From Nocardioides sp. URHA0020 (lineage in GTDB: Bacteria > Actinomycetota > Actinomycetes > Propionibacteriales > Nocardioidaceae): DNA of 64,000 nt. Below are positions 17,504-25,140 of this stretch, in pieces (position 1 is the stretch's first letter; every line of letters begins with the position of its first letter). The notes under the pieces were generated by a model that saw only the letters and a list, made by a program, of their open reading frames with translations, ran no database searches and was not told where the DNA came from. The stretch lies in contig NZ_KK211166.1 in assembly GCF_000620705.1 (NCBI RefSeq), positions 411,962-475,961 on the forward strand, written 5' to 3'. Both the position numbers and the translations under genes were made by a program.

Positions 17504-17576
17504 GCCCCAGTAGCTCAGTGGATAGAGCAGCCGCCTCCTAAGCGAAAGGTCGCGAGTTCGACTCTCGCCTGGGGCA
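17504..17576 (+). tRNA. tRNA-Arg (anticodon CCT) with weakened anticodon stem
   Basis: 73 nt cloverleaf. Acceptor GCCCCAG/CTGGGGC is perfect, the D-arm is GCTC/GAGC and the T-arm GCGAG/CTCGC. The anticodon loop CTCCTAA gives CCT (reads AGG, arginine). The anticodon stem GCCGC/GCGAA pairs only in its three inner positions; 28-42 is C-A and 27-43 is G-A. CCA is not encoded. The gene marks the left edge of an atypical insert. Confidence 0.9.
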
Positions 17577-17678
17577 CAAATTCGAGACCAGCACTGCCTC
17601 TGTCGAACTCTCAGCCGGGTGATCGACGTCCTCGACCGACCTGCCTTCGGCAGGTCGCAGATCGAACGCGCAGGGCAC

Positions 17679-18713
17679 CTACGCGACGAGGGACGCCTCC
17701 TTCAGACGCTGAAGTGCCTTGCCTACGTGCCTGGGCGTGAAGATTTCACCCTTCCGCGGAGTCCAGGACTGCACATACTCGACAATCGCATCCGTATCCG
17801 ACGTCTTCAGATCCTCGGAGGCCCAATGAACCGTCGCTAGGAGCTCGAGCCCGTAAGTGGTCTCGAAGCCTCGGACTAGGTCGGCGACGTTCCGGACTGC
17901 GCTAGCCGCGGCTTCGTCTTCTTGAAGGTAGGCCTCGACGCGTGGCTCGGCCTCCGGGAGAACTCGCAGAGCCATCTCAGTGCTGCGGTCCCCGTAACCA
18001 CGTACATAGTGGCCTTCAAGTGCCTGAAGCGCGTGATTAAGGTTCTCGGCGTACGGTCCGTACTGACCCTTGATGTAGTTCAATTTCATCGGGTACCCAG
18101 ATGCCTGGATGAAGTACGCGAGTTTCTGCGTCTCGATGGCAGTCAGCGGGTAGTCCGGCAGAAGGTACCGGCGCATCACAGCAAGAATGGCCGCACGCGG
18201 TCCGGTCATCCCAGGTGCTTTCGTGCCGATGAGCATGTCCTCGTTCGCCGGCGCACCGTCAGGGGCATGCAAGTACACGGTCACGTCCGGCAGCTGATTC
18301 AACGCCGCGCGGATCAGAGGTTCGACCACGGCCCACTCAAGGCCACCGTTACCGCATCCGAGCGGCGGCACTGCCACCGACTTGATTTCGTACTCGCGGA
18401 GGACGCGCACGAGATCCTCAAGTCCGCTTTCGATGTACTCCAGCTTGGACTTGCCCTTCCAATGCCTCTTGGTAGGGAAGTTGATGATGTAACGAGCCGA
18501 CGGGCCGAGCTGACCAGTCTCGAAGACGAACATCTTGCCGGTCTCGACCTCGCCCCGCTTGCAAGCAGCGGCGTACGCCTTGAAGGCGTCGGGATACGCG
18601 TTCTTGAACTGCAGGGCGATGCCCTTACCCATCACCCCCACGGTGTTGACCGTGTTGACCAGGGCCTCTGCATCCGAAGCCAGCAGGTTTCCAGTTCCAT
18701 GCTCGATCGTCAT
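17679..18713 (-). CDS. darG: DarG-type antitoxin, macrodomain DNA ADP-ribosyl glycohydrolase
   Basis: 344 residues. The N-terminal macrodomain shows ALVNTVNTVGVMGKGIALQFK (ADP-ribose binding, with the GKG segment) and VAVPPLGCGNGGLEW. The C-terminal part (LPDYPLTAIETQKLAYFIQ, KGQYGPYAENLNHALQ) matches the DarG toxin-neutralising domain. DarG removes ADP-ribose from DNA and also binds DarT. The ATG start follows GTGAGGAC, ten bases after the darT stop. DarTG systems act in phage defence and growth control. The upstream frame extension overlaps darT and is not used. Confidence 0.9.
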   Translation of the reverse strand: MTIEHGTGNLLASDAEALVNTVNTVGVMGKGIALQFKNAYPDAFKAYAAACKRGEVETGKMFVFETGQLGPSARYIINFPTKRHWKGKSKLEYIESGLEDLVRVLREYEIKSVAVPPLGCGNGGLEWAVVEPLIRAALNQLPDVTVYLHAPDGAPANEDMLIGTKAPGMTGPRAAILAVMRRYLLPDYPLTAIETQKLAYFIQASGYPMKLNYIKGQYGPYAENLNHALQALEGHYVRGYGDRSTEMALRVLPEAEPRVEAYLQEDEAAASAVRNVADLVRGFETTYGLELLATVHWASEDLKTSDTDAIVEYVQSWTPRKGEIFTPRHVGKALQRLKEASLVA

Positions 18714-18723
18714 GAAGTCCTCA

Positions 18724-19344
18724 CTAGTAGTACCAGTCCTTGTGTATCTCGACCGGCGGGATATGCGCACACCCGGCCAAGAGCGCCAGCACACGCTCAG
18801 CGCACGCATCCGACGGAACGCCGATGCTCTGAACGTGCTCCCAAGCCACGGCGGTCTTCGCCAGGAACTCAGACTGCTTCTTGCGCTTCGTTTCGTCGGT
18901 GGGGTCGTAATAGTGACCCCACTTCTGACTGTTGACGGCCGCCCAGTCCAGCTCAGTTAGATCCGTCAGATCTGTGAAGAAGTCACTCAGATCCATGATC
19001 GCGTGACCGTTTGTGAAGACGCACTCTTGCTCGTCCATAAGATCATCTGCCGACAGGACAAGGTGCACGATCTGCTTCTGCCCGTCGGTGACGCTCGCAA
19101 CGTTGCCCTTGTTGATCGTGTACAACATGGGCGACCTGGGTGCGAAGTAGAAGGGCACGTACTCATCCAGTGTTCCCCCTGGTTCGCACGGGACTTCTGT
19201 CTCAGCACGGATCTGCTTGATCTCGTTGTGCGCGATGCTGTGGAACGGCGTGCCGAGTGCGACCTCGCTATCGCACAGTAAGCCAAGCTCCGCGATGCTC
19301 CGCAAGTTGTCTGCGTGAGTGATGTGGTAGATCGACGTCGGCAC
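18724..19344 (-). CDS. darT: DarT-type toxin, DNA thymidine ADP-ribosyltransferase
   Basis: 206 residues from the GTG that follows GGAGG by five bases. SIYHITHADNLRSIAELGLL holds the NAD-binding H-x-T-x-x-N-L motif, and YVPFYFAPRSPMLYTIN is the second hallmark. KRKKQSEFLAKTAVAWEHV contains the Glu expected to be catalytic (AEF-like motif). DarT attaches ADP-ribose to thymidine in single-stranded DNA and blocks replication. All key motifs are intact, so it is probably active and held by DarG. Upstream, ACTCTCCGGAGT forms a small palindrome that could be an operator. Confidence 0.88.
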   Translation of the reverse strand: MPTSIYHITHADNLRSIAELGLLCDSEVALGTPFHSIAHNEIKQIRAETEVPCEPGGTLDEYVPFYFAPRSPMLYTINKGNVASVTDGQKQIVHLVLSADDLMDEQECVFTNGHAIMDLSDFFTDLTDLTELDWAAVNSQKWGHYYDPTDETKRKKQSEFLAKTAVAWEHVQSIGVPSDACAERVLALLAGCAHIPPVEIHKDWYY

Positions 19345-19476
19345 AACCACCTCCACTTCCCCGACTCTCCGGAGTGTAGGAGGCCCCACCGACATGCGTC
19401 CCGTCGACGGGCCGCAAGGGACTCGCACGGGCATGCGAGGTTCCACGTCGCGTGAACGGCGAGGTTCCCCGACTTC

Positions 19477-19899
19477 CTAGTGCTTGACACCCGGTCGCGG
19501 AGCGGCCGGACGCAATGCAACGCCACGACGCTTGAGCGCTCGCTGAATCGTGCTGGCGTATACCTCGAAAAATTCGCCGATCTCGGTCGTGGTCAGGCCG
19601 CTTCGGTAGAGCCGCTGAATCTCGTCGACCTGATCCGCTGTGAGTCGCTGCCTCGTTCGCACCGGCACGCGGACTCCAGCGACCACCGCACGAACTGTTT
19701 GACGGTGCATGCCGAACTCCGCGGCCAACGCCTTAACCGTCTCACCGGCCTTATAGCGCCGTGCCAGGTCCGCGTGTAGGGCCTCGGTCGCCGCCGCTCG
19801 CCTCTGCCGGGACGTCGTTGAGACGGCTAGCTTCTCCCTACCATGAGGGATCTCCCCTTGGATCAGTTCAAAGTTCGACAGTGCTGCCACGAGGCGCAC
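19477..19899 (-). CDS. Tandem helix-turn-helix protein, recombinase-HTH-like
   Basis: 140 residues from a GTG seven bases after lhgO. Two HTH units are visible: LARRYKAGETVKALAAEFGMHRQTVRAVV and LTADQVDEIQRLYRSGLTTTEIGEFFEVYASTIQRALKRRGV. Both resemble the Hin/resolvase C-terminal DNA-binding helix-turn-helix. No recombinase catalytic domain precedes them. It may be a regulator of the island or the remaining C-terminus of a lost recombinase. The N-terminal 30 residues have no recognisable similarity, so the true start is uncertain. Confidence 0.6.
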   Translation of the reverse strand: MRLVAALSNFELIQGEIPHGREKLAVSTTSRQRRAAATEALHADLARRYKAGETVKALAAEFGMHRQTVRAVVAGVRVPVRTRQRLTADQVDEIQRLYRSGLTTTEIGEFFEVYASTIQRALKRRGVALRPAAPRPGVKH

Positions 19900-19906
19900 G
19901 CCAGCT

Positions 19907-21109
19907 TCATCGTCGAGGTGGATCCATCCGGTCCACGACGTACGCCGCGATCGCCAGGCTGGAGGTCGCCGCGGGCGACGGCGCGTTGCGCACGCTGGTG
20001 ATCCCGTCCTCCTGCTGGATCACGAAGTCGTCGACCAGCGAGCCGTCGCGCTCCACGGCCTGGGCGCGCAGCCCAAGCCGGTTGCGGGTGACGTCGGTGA
20101 CGCCGATCGCGGGCACGTAGCGGGTGGCCGCCCTCAGGTACGCGCGCGTCGACAGCACGCCCTGGACCTCGGAGAGGCCGGTGCGCCAGTGCTGCCCGGC
20201 GAAGCGCCAGAACCCCGGCCACGTCAGGGTGTCGGCCAGGTCGCGCGGCGAGACGGACAGCCGCCCGTAGTCCTGCCGACTGAGGGCGAGGAAGGCGTTG
20301 GGACCGACCTCGAGCCCGCCGTCCACCCGGCGTGTGAAGTGGACGCCGAGGAAGGGGTAGCGCGGGTCGGGCACCGGGTAGACCATCCCCCGGACCAGCT
20401 CCTGCTTGGCGGGGACGACCGCGAGGTACTCGCCGCGGAACGGCACGATCCGTGGTGACGGGCTGCCGCCGACGAGCCGTCCGAGGCGGTCCGACTGCAG
20501 GCCCCCGCAGACCACCAGCCGGTCGACGACCTGGCGGCCGGAGCCGGCGACGACCTGGATCCGGCCCCCGGACCGCTCGACGCCGGTGACCTCGGTCGAG
20601 AGCAGGATGCGTCCGCCGGCCTCCTCGATCTCCGCCCCGAGCCGCTGCGCCACCGCGACGTAGTCGGTGATCGCAGTGTGCGGCGAGTGCAGGGCGGCCA
20701 GGCCGACGGCGTACGGCTCGAGCTCGGTGATCCCGGCTCCGTCGACGCGGCGCAGCCCGGGGACGCCGTTGTCGCGGGCGGTCCGCTCCAGCGCATCGAA
20801 GCGCCCCAGCTCACCTGGGTCGACCGCGACGACCAGCTTGCCGCACTCGACGTACGGCAGCGCGTGCTCGACGCAGTAGTCCCGCATCAGCGCGCGGCCG
20901 CGGGCGCACAGCTCGGCCTTGAGGCTGCCCGGCCGGTAGTAGAGGCCCGCGTGCACGACACCCGAGTTGTGACCCGTCTGGTGCGCCGCCAGCCGATCCT
21001 CCCGCTCCAGGACGACGACCCGCACGCCGGGACGCCGACGGACGAGCTCGCGGCCGATCGCCAACCCGACGATCCCACCTCCCACGATCCCGACCGTCTC
21101 CTCCAGCAT
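19907..21109 (-). CDS. lhgO: L-2-hydroxyglutarate oxidase family flavoprotein
   Basis: 400 residues. The N-terminal FAD motif VGIVGGGIVGLAIGRELVRR is followed by HQTGHNSGVVHAGLYYRPGSLKA, the hallmark of LhgO. FRGEYLAV and VHFTRRVDGGLEVGPNAFLAL are later family segments, and IQQEDGITSVRNAPSPAATSSLAIA closes the FAD site. LhgO oxidises L-2-hydroxyglutarate to 2-oxoglutarate, passing electrons to quinones. The ATG is preceded by GAGGAT. Confidence 0.92.
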   Translation of the reverse strand: MLEETVGIVGGGIVGLAIGRELVRRRPGVRVVVLEREDRLAAHQTGHNSGVVHAGLYYRPGSLKAELCARGRALMRDYCVEHALPYVECGKLVVAVDPGELGRFDALERTARDNGVPGLRRVDGAGITELEPYAVGLAALHSPHTAITDYVAVAQRLGAEIEEAGGRILLSTEVTGVERSGGRIQVVAGSGRQVVDRLVVCGGLQSDRLGRLVGGSPSPRIVPFRGEYLAVVPAKQELVRGMVYPVPDPRYPFLGVHFTRRVDGGLEVGPNAFLALSRQDYGRLSVSPRDLADTLTWPGFWRFAGQHWRTGLSEVQGVLSTRAYLRAATRYVPAIGVTDVTRNRLGLRAQAVERDGSLVDDFVIQQEDGITSVRNAPSPAATSSLAIAAYVVDRMDPPRR

Positions 21110-21150
21110 GGCCCGATCCTCCCCGACTCCGCCCCGGAGCTGGCTGAGAG

Positions 21151-21230
21151 CCCGGTGGTTGAGGTGCGAGGCGCGCCAGCGCCGAGCGGTGGGTCCCGGT
21201 GGTTGAGGTGCGAGGCGCGCCAGCGCCGAG
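21151..21230. repeat. Two direct copies of a 36-bp intergenic repeat
   Basis: The same 36 bases (beginning CCCGGTGGTTGAGGTGCGAG and ending CAGCGCCGAG) occur at 21151-21186 and 21195-21230. The second copy runs on into CCTCGAAACC, making an imperfect palindrome. This is a REP-like intergenic element. Confidence 0.85.
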
Positions 21231-21340
21231 CCTCGAAACCCCCGCAGCGAAGAAGTGGCAACAGGCGTGGCCTGCGGGTCCGCTCGGCTAGCCCCCGACA
21301 GGCCGCTACGCGGGTAGCGCCGCCCTGATCCTGTCTGGCC

Positions 21341-21389
21341 GGGTGGTTTCGAGGCTCGGGCCTGGCGGCCCTCGCACCTCAACCACCGA
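21341..21389. repeat. Inverted, diverged copy of the same intergenic repeat
   Basis: GGTGGTTTCGAGGCTCGG at the left and CTCGCACCTCAACCACCG at the right are the reverse complement of the element at 21151-21230, with changes in the middle. It points the other way, so the 190-base region is bracketed by inverted repeats. Confidence 0.75.
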
Positions 21390-21425
21390 GCCGTCAGCTC
21401 GGTCATCGTCGTCGTCCTCGGCGCC

Positions 21426-21545
21426 GACTCCGACCTCCACCACAGCGGACTGCTCTGCCCAAGAGATCACGCCCGAGCCCACGACCCGGCCTACGCCATG
21501 GCGAAGCAACCCAACGGCAAGATCACCTTCACCCGACGCCACTAG
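21426..21545 (+). pseudogene. Remnant of the C-terminus of an HNH nuclease (DUF222-type) gene
   Basis: A plus-strand frame ends LHHSGLLCPRDHARAHDPAY, then MAKQPNGKITFTRRH and a stop. This is the usual ending of 13E12/DUF222 HNH nucleases (G-L-L-C-x-x-H-H-x-x-x-H). The first His of the HH pair is Asp here. Nothing upstream continues the protein, so only about 40 codons survive beside the intergenic repeats. Confidence 0.6.
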
Positions 21546-21568
21546 GCCGAGCTAGCTGGGCATCACGG

Positions 21569-22753
21569 CTAGCCCAGCACGACCTCGAACCGCATGCCGG
21601 CTGCCTGCAGCCGGGCGAGCAATGCGTCCCCCATCGCCTGGGCGGTGGTGACCTGGCCGGCCGTCTGGGGGTTGTCGTCGAGGGCCAGGCACAGGGCGGC
21701 CTCGGCCAGCATCTTCGCGGTCTCGTCGTAGCCGGGGTCGCCGCCCGAGACCCGGGTGTGCAGCGTGCGGTCGTCGCCCTCGGCGACGAAGTCGACCTGG
21801 AACCACGACTTCGCCCGGCGAGCCTCGTCGGGGCCGTCGCCCTGCTTGACCCGGTCGAGGGCCAGGCGGCGCAGCGGCGGCACCTGCGCCGTCAGGAACA
21901 TGGCGGCCGCGGCCGCGGCACCGCCGGCGGCGTACCGCAGCGTCTTGGTGCCGGCGTAGTGGGAGTAGCGGAAGTCCGGGCCGTACGACGCGAGCGCCGC
22001 GCCGCTGCGCGCGACCACGAGCGGGTCGATCGTCGGCAGCGGGAGCAGCCAGTAGCCGAGGAGCGGATCCTTGTGCGGCTTGCCCTGCACGGCCCGCGAC
22101 CGACGGCCCTCGGGACGGCCCTCGGCCTGACGGCGCTGCTTCGTGACGGCGCCCGTCTGGCGCACACGGGAGAAGGCCGTCATCGCGGAGTGGAAGGTGC
22201 CGCCGGAGAACGTCGCACTGGCGCGGACGACGCCGCGCACGCTCACCGGACCACGGACGTCGAGCTGCTGCAGCGTGTAGAGGACCCCGAGGTCGTGCGG
22301 CACGGAGTCGAAGCCCGCGGCGTGGACGATCCGGGCGCCTGTGCGGACGGCGGTCTCGTGGTGGGCGAGGTACATCCGGTCGACGAACTCCGGCTCACCG
22401 GTCAGGTCGACGTAGTCGGTGCCGGCGGCCGCACAGGCGGCGACCAGCGGCTCGCCGTACGCCAGGTAGGGCCCGACGGTGGTGATCACGACGCGGGCCC
22501 GGGCGGCCACGTCGGCCAGCGAGTCCGGATCGTCGACGTCCGCGTGGAGGAGCGGGAGCTCGGCCAGCGCGGGATCCACGTCGGCGAGGCTGCGGCGAAC
22601 GTCCTCGAGCTTGGCCCGGTTGCGGCCGGCCAACCCCCAGCGCAAGCCGTCCGGGGCATGCCGCGCGAGGTAGTCGGCGGTCAGCGCGCCGGTGAAGCCG
22701 GTGGCGCCGAAGATGACCAGGTCGAGCTCACGAGGATCGGGCATGTGACCCAT
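21569..22753 (-). CDS. Saccharopine-dehydrogenase-like reductase (trans-acting enoyl reductase type)
   Basis: 394 residues. The N-terminal Rossmann motif is DLVIFGATGFTGALTADYLA. VVITTVGPYLAYGEPLVAACAAAGTDYVDLTGEPEFVD and AGFDSVPHDLGVLYTLQQL are typical of the saccharopine dehydrogenase/trans-acting enoyl reductase family of actinobacteria. A central helix (GGAAAAAAMFLTAQVPPL) may contact the membrane. Substrates may be lipid-linked; unproven. The start at the first of two close ATGs is supported by GGAGG nine bases upstream. Confidence 0.82.
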   Translation of the reverse strand: MGHMPDPRELDLVIFGATGFTGALTADYLARHAPDGLRWGLAGRNRAKLEDVRRSLADVDPALAELPLLHADVDDPDSLADVAARARVVITTVGPYLAYGEPLVAACAAAGTDYVDLTGEPEFVDRMYLAHHETAVRTGARIVHAAGFDSVPHDLGVLYTLQQLDVRGPVSVRGVVRASATFSGGTFHSAMTAFSRVRQTGAVTKQRRQAEGRPEGRRSRAVQGKPHKDPLLGYWLLPLPTIDPLVVARSGAALASYGPDFRYSHYAGTKTLRYAAGGAAAAAAMFLTAQVPPLRRLALDRVKQGDGPDEARRAKSWFQVDFVAEGDDRTLHTRVSGGDPGYDETAKMLAEAALCLALDDNPQTAGQVTTAQAMGDALLARLQAAGMRFEVVLG

Positions 22754-22787
22754 GTTGACAGGCCTCCGGGCGACGTAGGCTCGGAGC

Positions 22788-23057
22788 ATGTGCCGCAACA
22801 TCCGCCCGCTGAACAACTTCGAGCCGCCGGCCACCTCCGACGAGGTCTCCGCCGCCGCACTGCAGTACGTGCGCAAGGTCAGCGGCGCGACCAAGCCGTC
22901 ACAGGCCAACCAGGCGATCTTCGACCAGGCCGTGCGCGAGATCGCGCACATCACCGCGCACCTGCTCGAGGACCTCACCACGACGGCACCGCCCAAGAAC
23001 CGCGACATCGAGGCCGCGAAGGCACGCGCCCGGGCGGAGCTGAGGTACGCCCGGTGA
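22788..23057 (+). CDS. DUF2277 family protein
   Basis: 89 residues starting MCRNIRPLNNFEPPAT, the exact opening expected of DUF2277 proteins, and continuing EVSAAALQYVRKVSGATKPSQANQ. Mostly helical and soluble, function unknown. Its stop overlaps the GTG of the sirtuin gene (GTGA), so the two are translated together. Confidence 0.9.
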   Translation: MCRNIRPLNNFEPPATSDEVSAAALQYVRKVSGATKPSQANQAIFDQAVREIAHITAHLLEDLTTTAPPKNRDIEAAKARARAELRYAR

Positions 23058-23869
23058 CGCTGTCCTCCCTGGAGGCGGTGGACGCGCTCGCGTTACTGCG
23101 CGGGCGCCCGCTGGTCGTGCTGACCGGGGCCGGGGTGTCGACGGACTCGGGCATCCCGGACTACCGCGGACCGGGCGCCGTCACGCGGCTGCCGATGACC
23201 TACCAGGAGTTCGTCTCGGGACCGGCGGCGCGACAGCGGTACTGGGCGCGCAGCCACCTCGGCTGGGGCCGGATGCGCCGCGCGGAGCCCAACGCGGGGC
23301 ACCAGGCGCTGGCCCGGCTGGGTCCGGAGCTCCTCATCACCCAGAACGTCGACGGGCTGCACGAGCAGGTCGGCACCCCCCGTCTCGTGGCGCTGCACGG
23401 GCGGATCGCCGACGTCGTCTGCCTGGACTGCCGTACGACGTCCCCGCGCGCGGCGCTCCACCGGCGGCTGGCCGAGCTCAACCCCGGCTTCGCCGAGCAG
23501 CACGCGGCGGTGGCCTCACGCCCGGACGGCGACGTCGACCTCCAGGAGACCGCCGACTTCGTCGTGCCGGCGTGCCCGGAGTGCGACGGCGTGCTCAAGC
23601 CCGACGTCGTGTTCTTCGGCGAGAACGTCCCCGCGCCCCGGGTCGCCCGGTGCTACGAGGCGGTCGACGCCCTGGTGGACGTCGACGGCGCGCTGCTCGT
23701 GGCGGGTTCCAGCCTGACCGTGATGTCGGGGCTGCGGTTCGTACGCCGCGCCGCGAAGTCCGGGACTCCGGTCGTGATCGTCAACCGGGGAGAGACGCGG
23801 GGCGACCCGTTGGCGGCGTACCGGATCGATGCCGGGTGCAGCGAGTTCCTGACGACGCTCGCCGGCTGA
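23054..23869 (+). CDS. NAD-dependent protein deacylase, Sir2 family
   Basis: 271 residues. NAD-binding motifs VVLTGAGVSTDSGIPDYRGPG and TQNVDGLHEQ are intact, and the catalytic His sits in ALHGRIADVVC. Four zinc cysteines are in CLDC and CPEC. VLKPDVVFFGENVP and VAGSSLTVMSGL complete the fold. Sirtuins remove acyl groups from lysines using NAD+. The GTG start overlaps the DUF2277 stop. Confidence 0.93.
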   Translation: MTLSSLEAVDALALLRGRPLVVLTGAGVSTDSGIPDYRGPGAVTRLPMTYQEFVSGPAARQRYWARSHLGWGRMRRAEPNAGHQALARLGPELLITQNVDGLHEQVGTPRLVALHGRIADVVCLDCRTTSPRAALHRRLAELNPGFAEQHAAVASRPDGDVDLQETADFVVPACPECDGVLKPDVVFFGENVPAPRVARCYEAVDALVDVDGALLVAGSSLTVMSGLRFVRRAAKSGTPVVIVNRGETRGDPLAAYRIDAGCSEFLTTLAG

Positions 23870-23872
23870 GGA

Positions 23873-24199
23873 TCAGGAGGCGCGGCCGCGCAGCTGGCCG
23901 AGGAGGTCCACCAGCTCGTGCAGCGACAGGTCGTGCACCTCCGGGTCGAGTCCCTCGACCCGCTCGACCGCGAGGTCCTCGGGGAGGCGGGCACCGACGG
24001 TCAGGGTGTAGATGGTGTCGTCGATCTCGAACTCGATGCCACCGACCTGGGCGGCGTAGAAGTCACCTGAGGCGGTCTCGAGCACGACGGACTCCCGCGG
24101 CTCGAGGCCGCGGGTCAGCTGCGTCAGGGAATGACCGATCACGAGGGTGCGCTCCCCGCGCACACTCACCGTCGAGTCAAGTACAACGATCTCCATCAT
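23873..24199 (-). CDS. Conserved-looking protein of unknown function, 108 aa
   Basis: Beta-rich N-terminus (MEIVVLDSTVSVRGERTLVI, then GDFYAAQVGGIEFEIDDTIYTLTVG) with an acidic helical C-terminus (DLSLHELVDLLGQLRG). No family recognised, no signal peptide or membrane helix. I took the first of two adjacent ATGs because GGAAGG lies five bases upstream; a longer reading is possible. It converges with the sirtuin gene, three bases apart. Confidence 0.6.
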   Translation of the reverse strand: MMEIVVLDSTVSVRGERTLVIGHSLTQLTRGLEPRESVVLETASGDFYAAQVGGIEFEIDDTIYTLTVGARLPEDLAVERVEGLDPEVHDLSLHELVDLLGQLRGRAS

Positions 24200-24406
24200 G
24201 ACCTTCCCACTGCCCAGCATGGCAGGCCCCCGTGTCGCCGCATCCATGCCGCGCCGATCGGAAAACTATCCTTTGGCGACCCACGGGTAACCCACAAGTC
24301 GGACAATTCTCGTCCACAAACCGCTGACGAGACGTGATCTGCCCCACACTGCGCCCTGCTGGTGGCGGCGGGATGAACCGGAGACGGCTCCGAGGTGACG
24401 AGCGCC

Positions 24407-25102
24407 TCAGAGGCGGCGTACGAAGATGTGGTCTGCGGCCTCGGGGACGATCTCCGCGGTCTCGCCACCGGAGCCGACGAGCACCCCGGCCTCGGTCGTC
24501 ACGACCGTGACGGTCTTGTCCGGCAGCGCGCCGACCCGGCGCATCGCACTCATCAGGATCTCGTCCTTCTGCATCTCCTCGGAGATGCGGCGCACCAGCA
24601 CCCGCCCCTCCGTCGGGCTGGCCGCCCGCGACAGCGGCTCCACGCCCTCCATGAAGCTCTCGCCGACCTCGAGCTCACCGAGCTCGTCGAGGCCCGGGAT
24701 CGGGTTGCCGTACGGCGACTCCGTCGGGTGGTCGAGCAGCTTGAGCAGCCGCCGCTCCACGGTCTCGGACATCACGTGCTCCCAGCGGCAGGCCTCCTCG
24801 TGCACGAGCTCCCACTCGAGCCCGATCACGTCGATCAGCAGCCGCTCGGCGAGGCGGTGCTTGCGCATCACCCGGGTCGCGAGCCGCATGCCCTCGTCGG
24901 TCAGCTGGAGGTGCCGGTCGCCCTCGACGGTCAGCAGCCCGTCGCGCTCCATCCGGGCCACGGTCTGCGAGACGGTCGGGCCGCTCTGGTGCAGCCGCTC
25001 GGCGATCCGCGCACGCAACGGGACGATGCCCTCCTCGACCAGCTCGTAGATGGTCCGGAGGTACATCTCGGTGGTGTCGATCAGGTCGCTCACGCGGACC
25101 AT
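24407..25102 (-). CDS. ideR: Iron-dependent repressor, DtxR/IdeR family
   Basis: 231 residues, full family length with the SH3-like third domain. The N-terminal winged helix is LRARIAERLHQSGPTVSQTVARMERDGLL. Metal ligands match DtxR: Met in TTEMYLRT, His/Glu in RKHRLAERLL, and Cys, Glu and His in EEACRWEHVMSE. It should bind DNA with Fe(II) and repress iron uptake genes. The start is set at ATG 25102; GTG 25093 is an alternative. It is divergent from the photolyase gene with a short gap. Confidence 0.9.
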   Translation of the reverse strand: MVRVSDLIDTTEMYLRTIYELVEEGIVPLRARIAERLHQSGPTVSQTVARMERDGLLTVEGDRHLQLTDEGMRLATRVMRKHRLAERLLIDVIGLEWELVHEEACRWEHVMSETVERRLLKLLDHPTESPYGNPIPGLDELGELEVGESFMEGVEPLSRAASPTEGRVLVRRISEEMQKDEILMSAMRRVGALPDKTVTVVTTEAGVLVGSGGETAEIVPEAADHIFVRRL

Positions 25103-25140
25103 TCTGTCGCATCCACCTAGTGCCTGGCAGGCTGGCGTCG

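Larger units (their letters stand above)
17577..19899. mobile_element. Putative small genomic island next to tRNA-Arg
   Basis: DNA right after the tRNA 3' end is visibly richer in A and T than its surroundings and carries a toxin-antitoxin pair and a tandem-HTH protein, all on the minus strand. Normal composition returns with lhgO. These are signs of acquired DNA. I found no integrase and no repeat of the tRNA 3' end near the right edge, so the right boundary is only inferred. Confidence 0.45.

Noticed and set aside
17577..19907. Search for a direct repeat of the tRNA-Arg 3' end as an attachment site
   Set aside because: No second copy of the tRNA 3' segment was seen near the right edge of the AT-richer region, so no attachment site is claimed.
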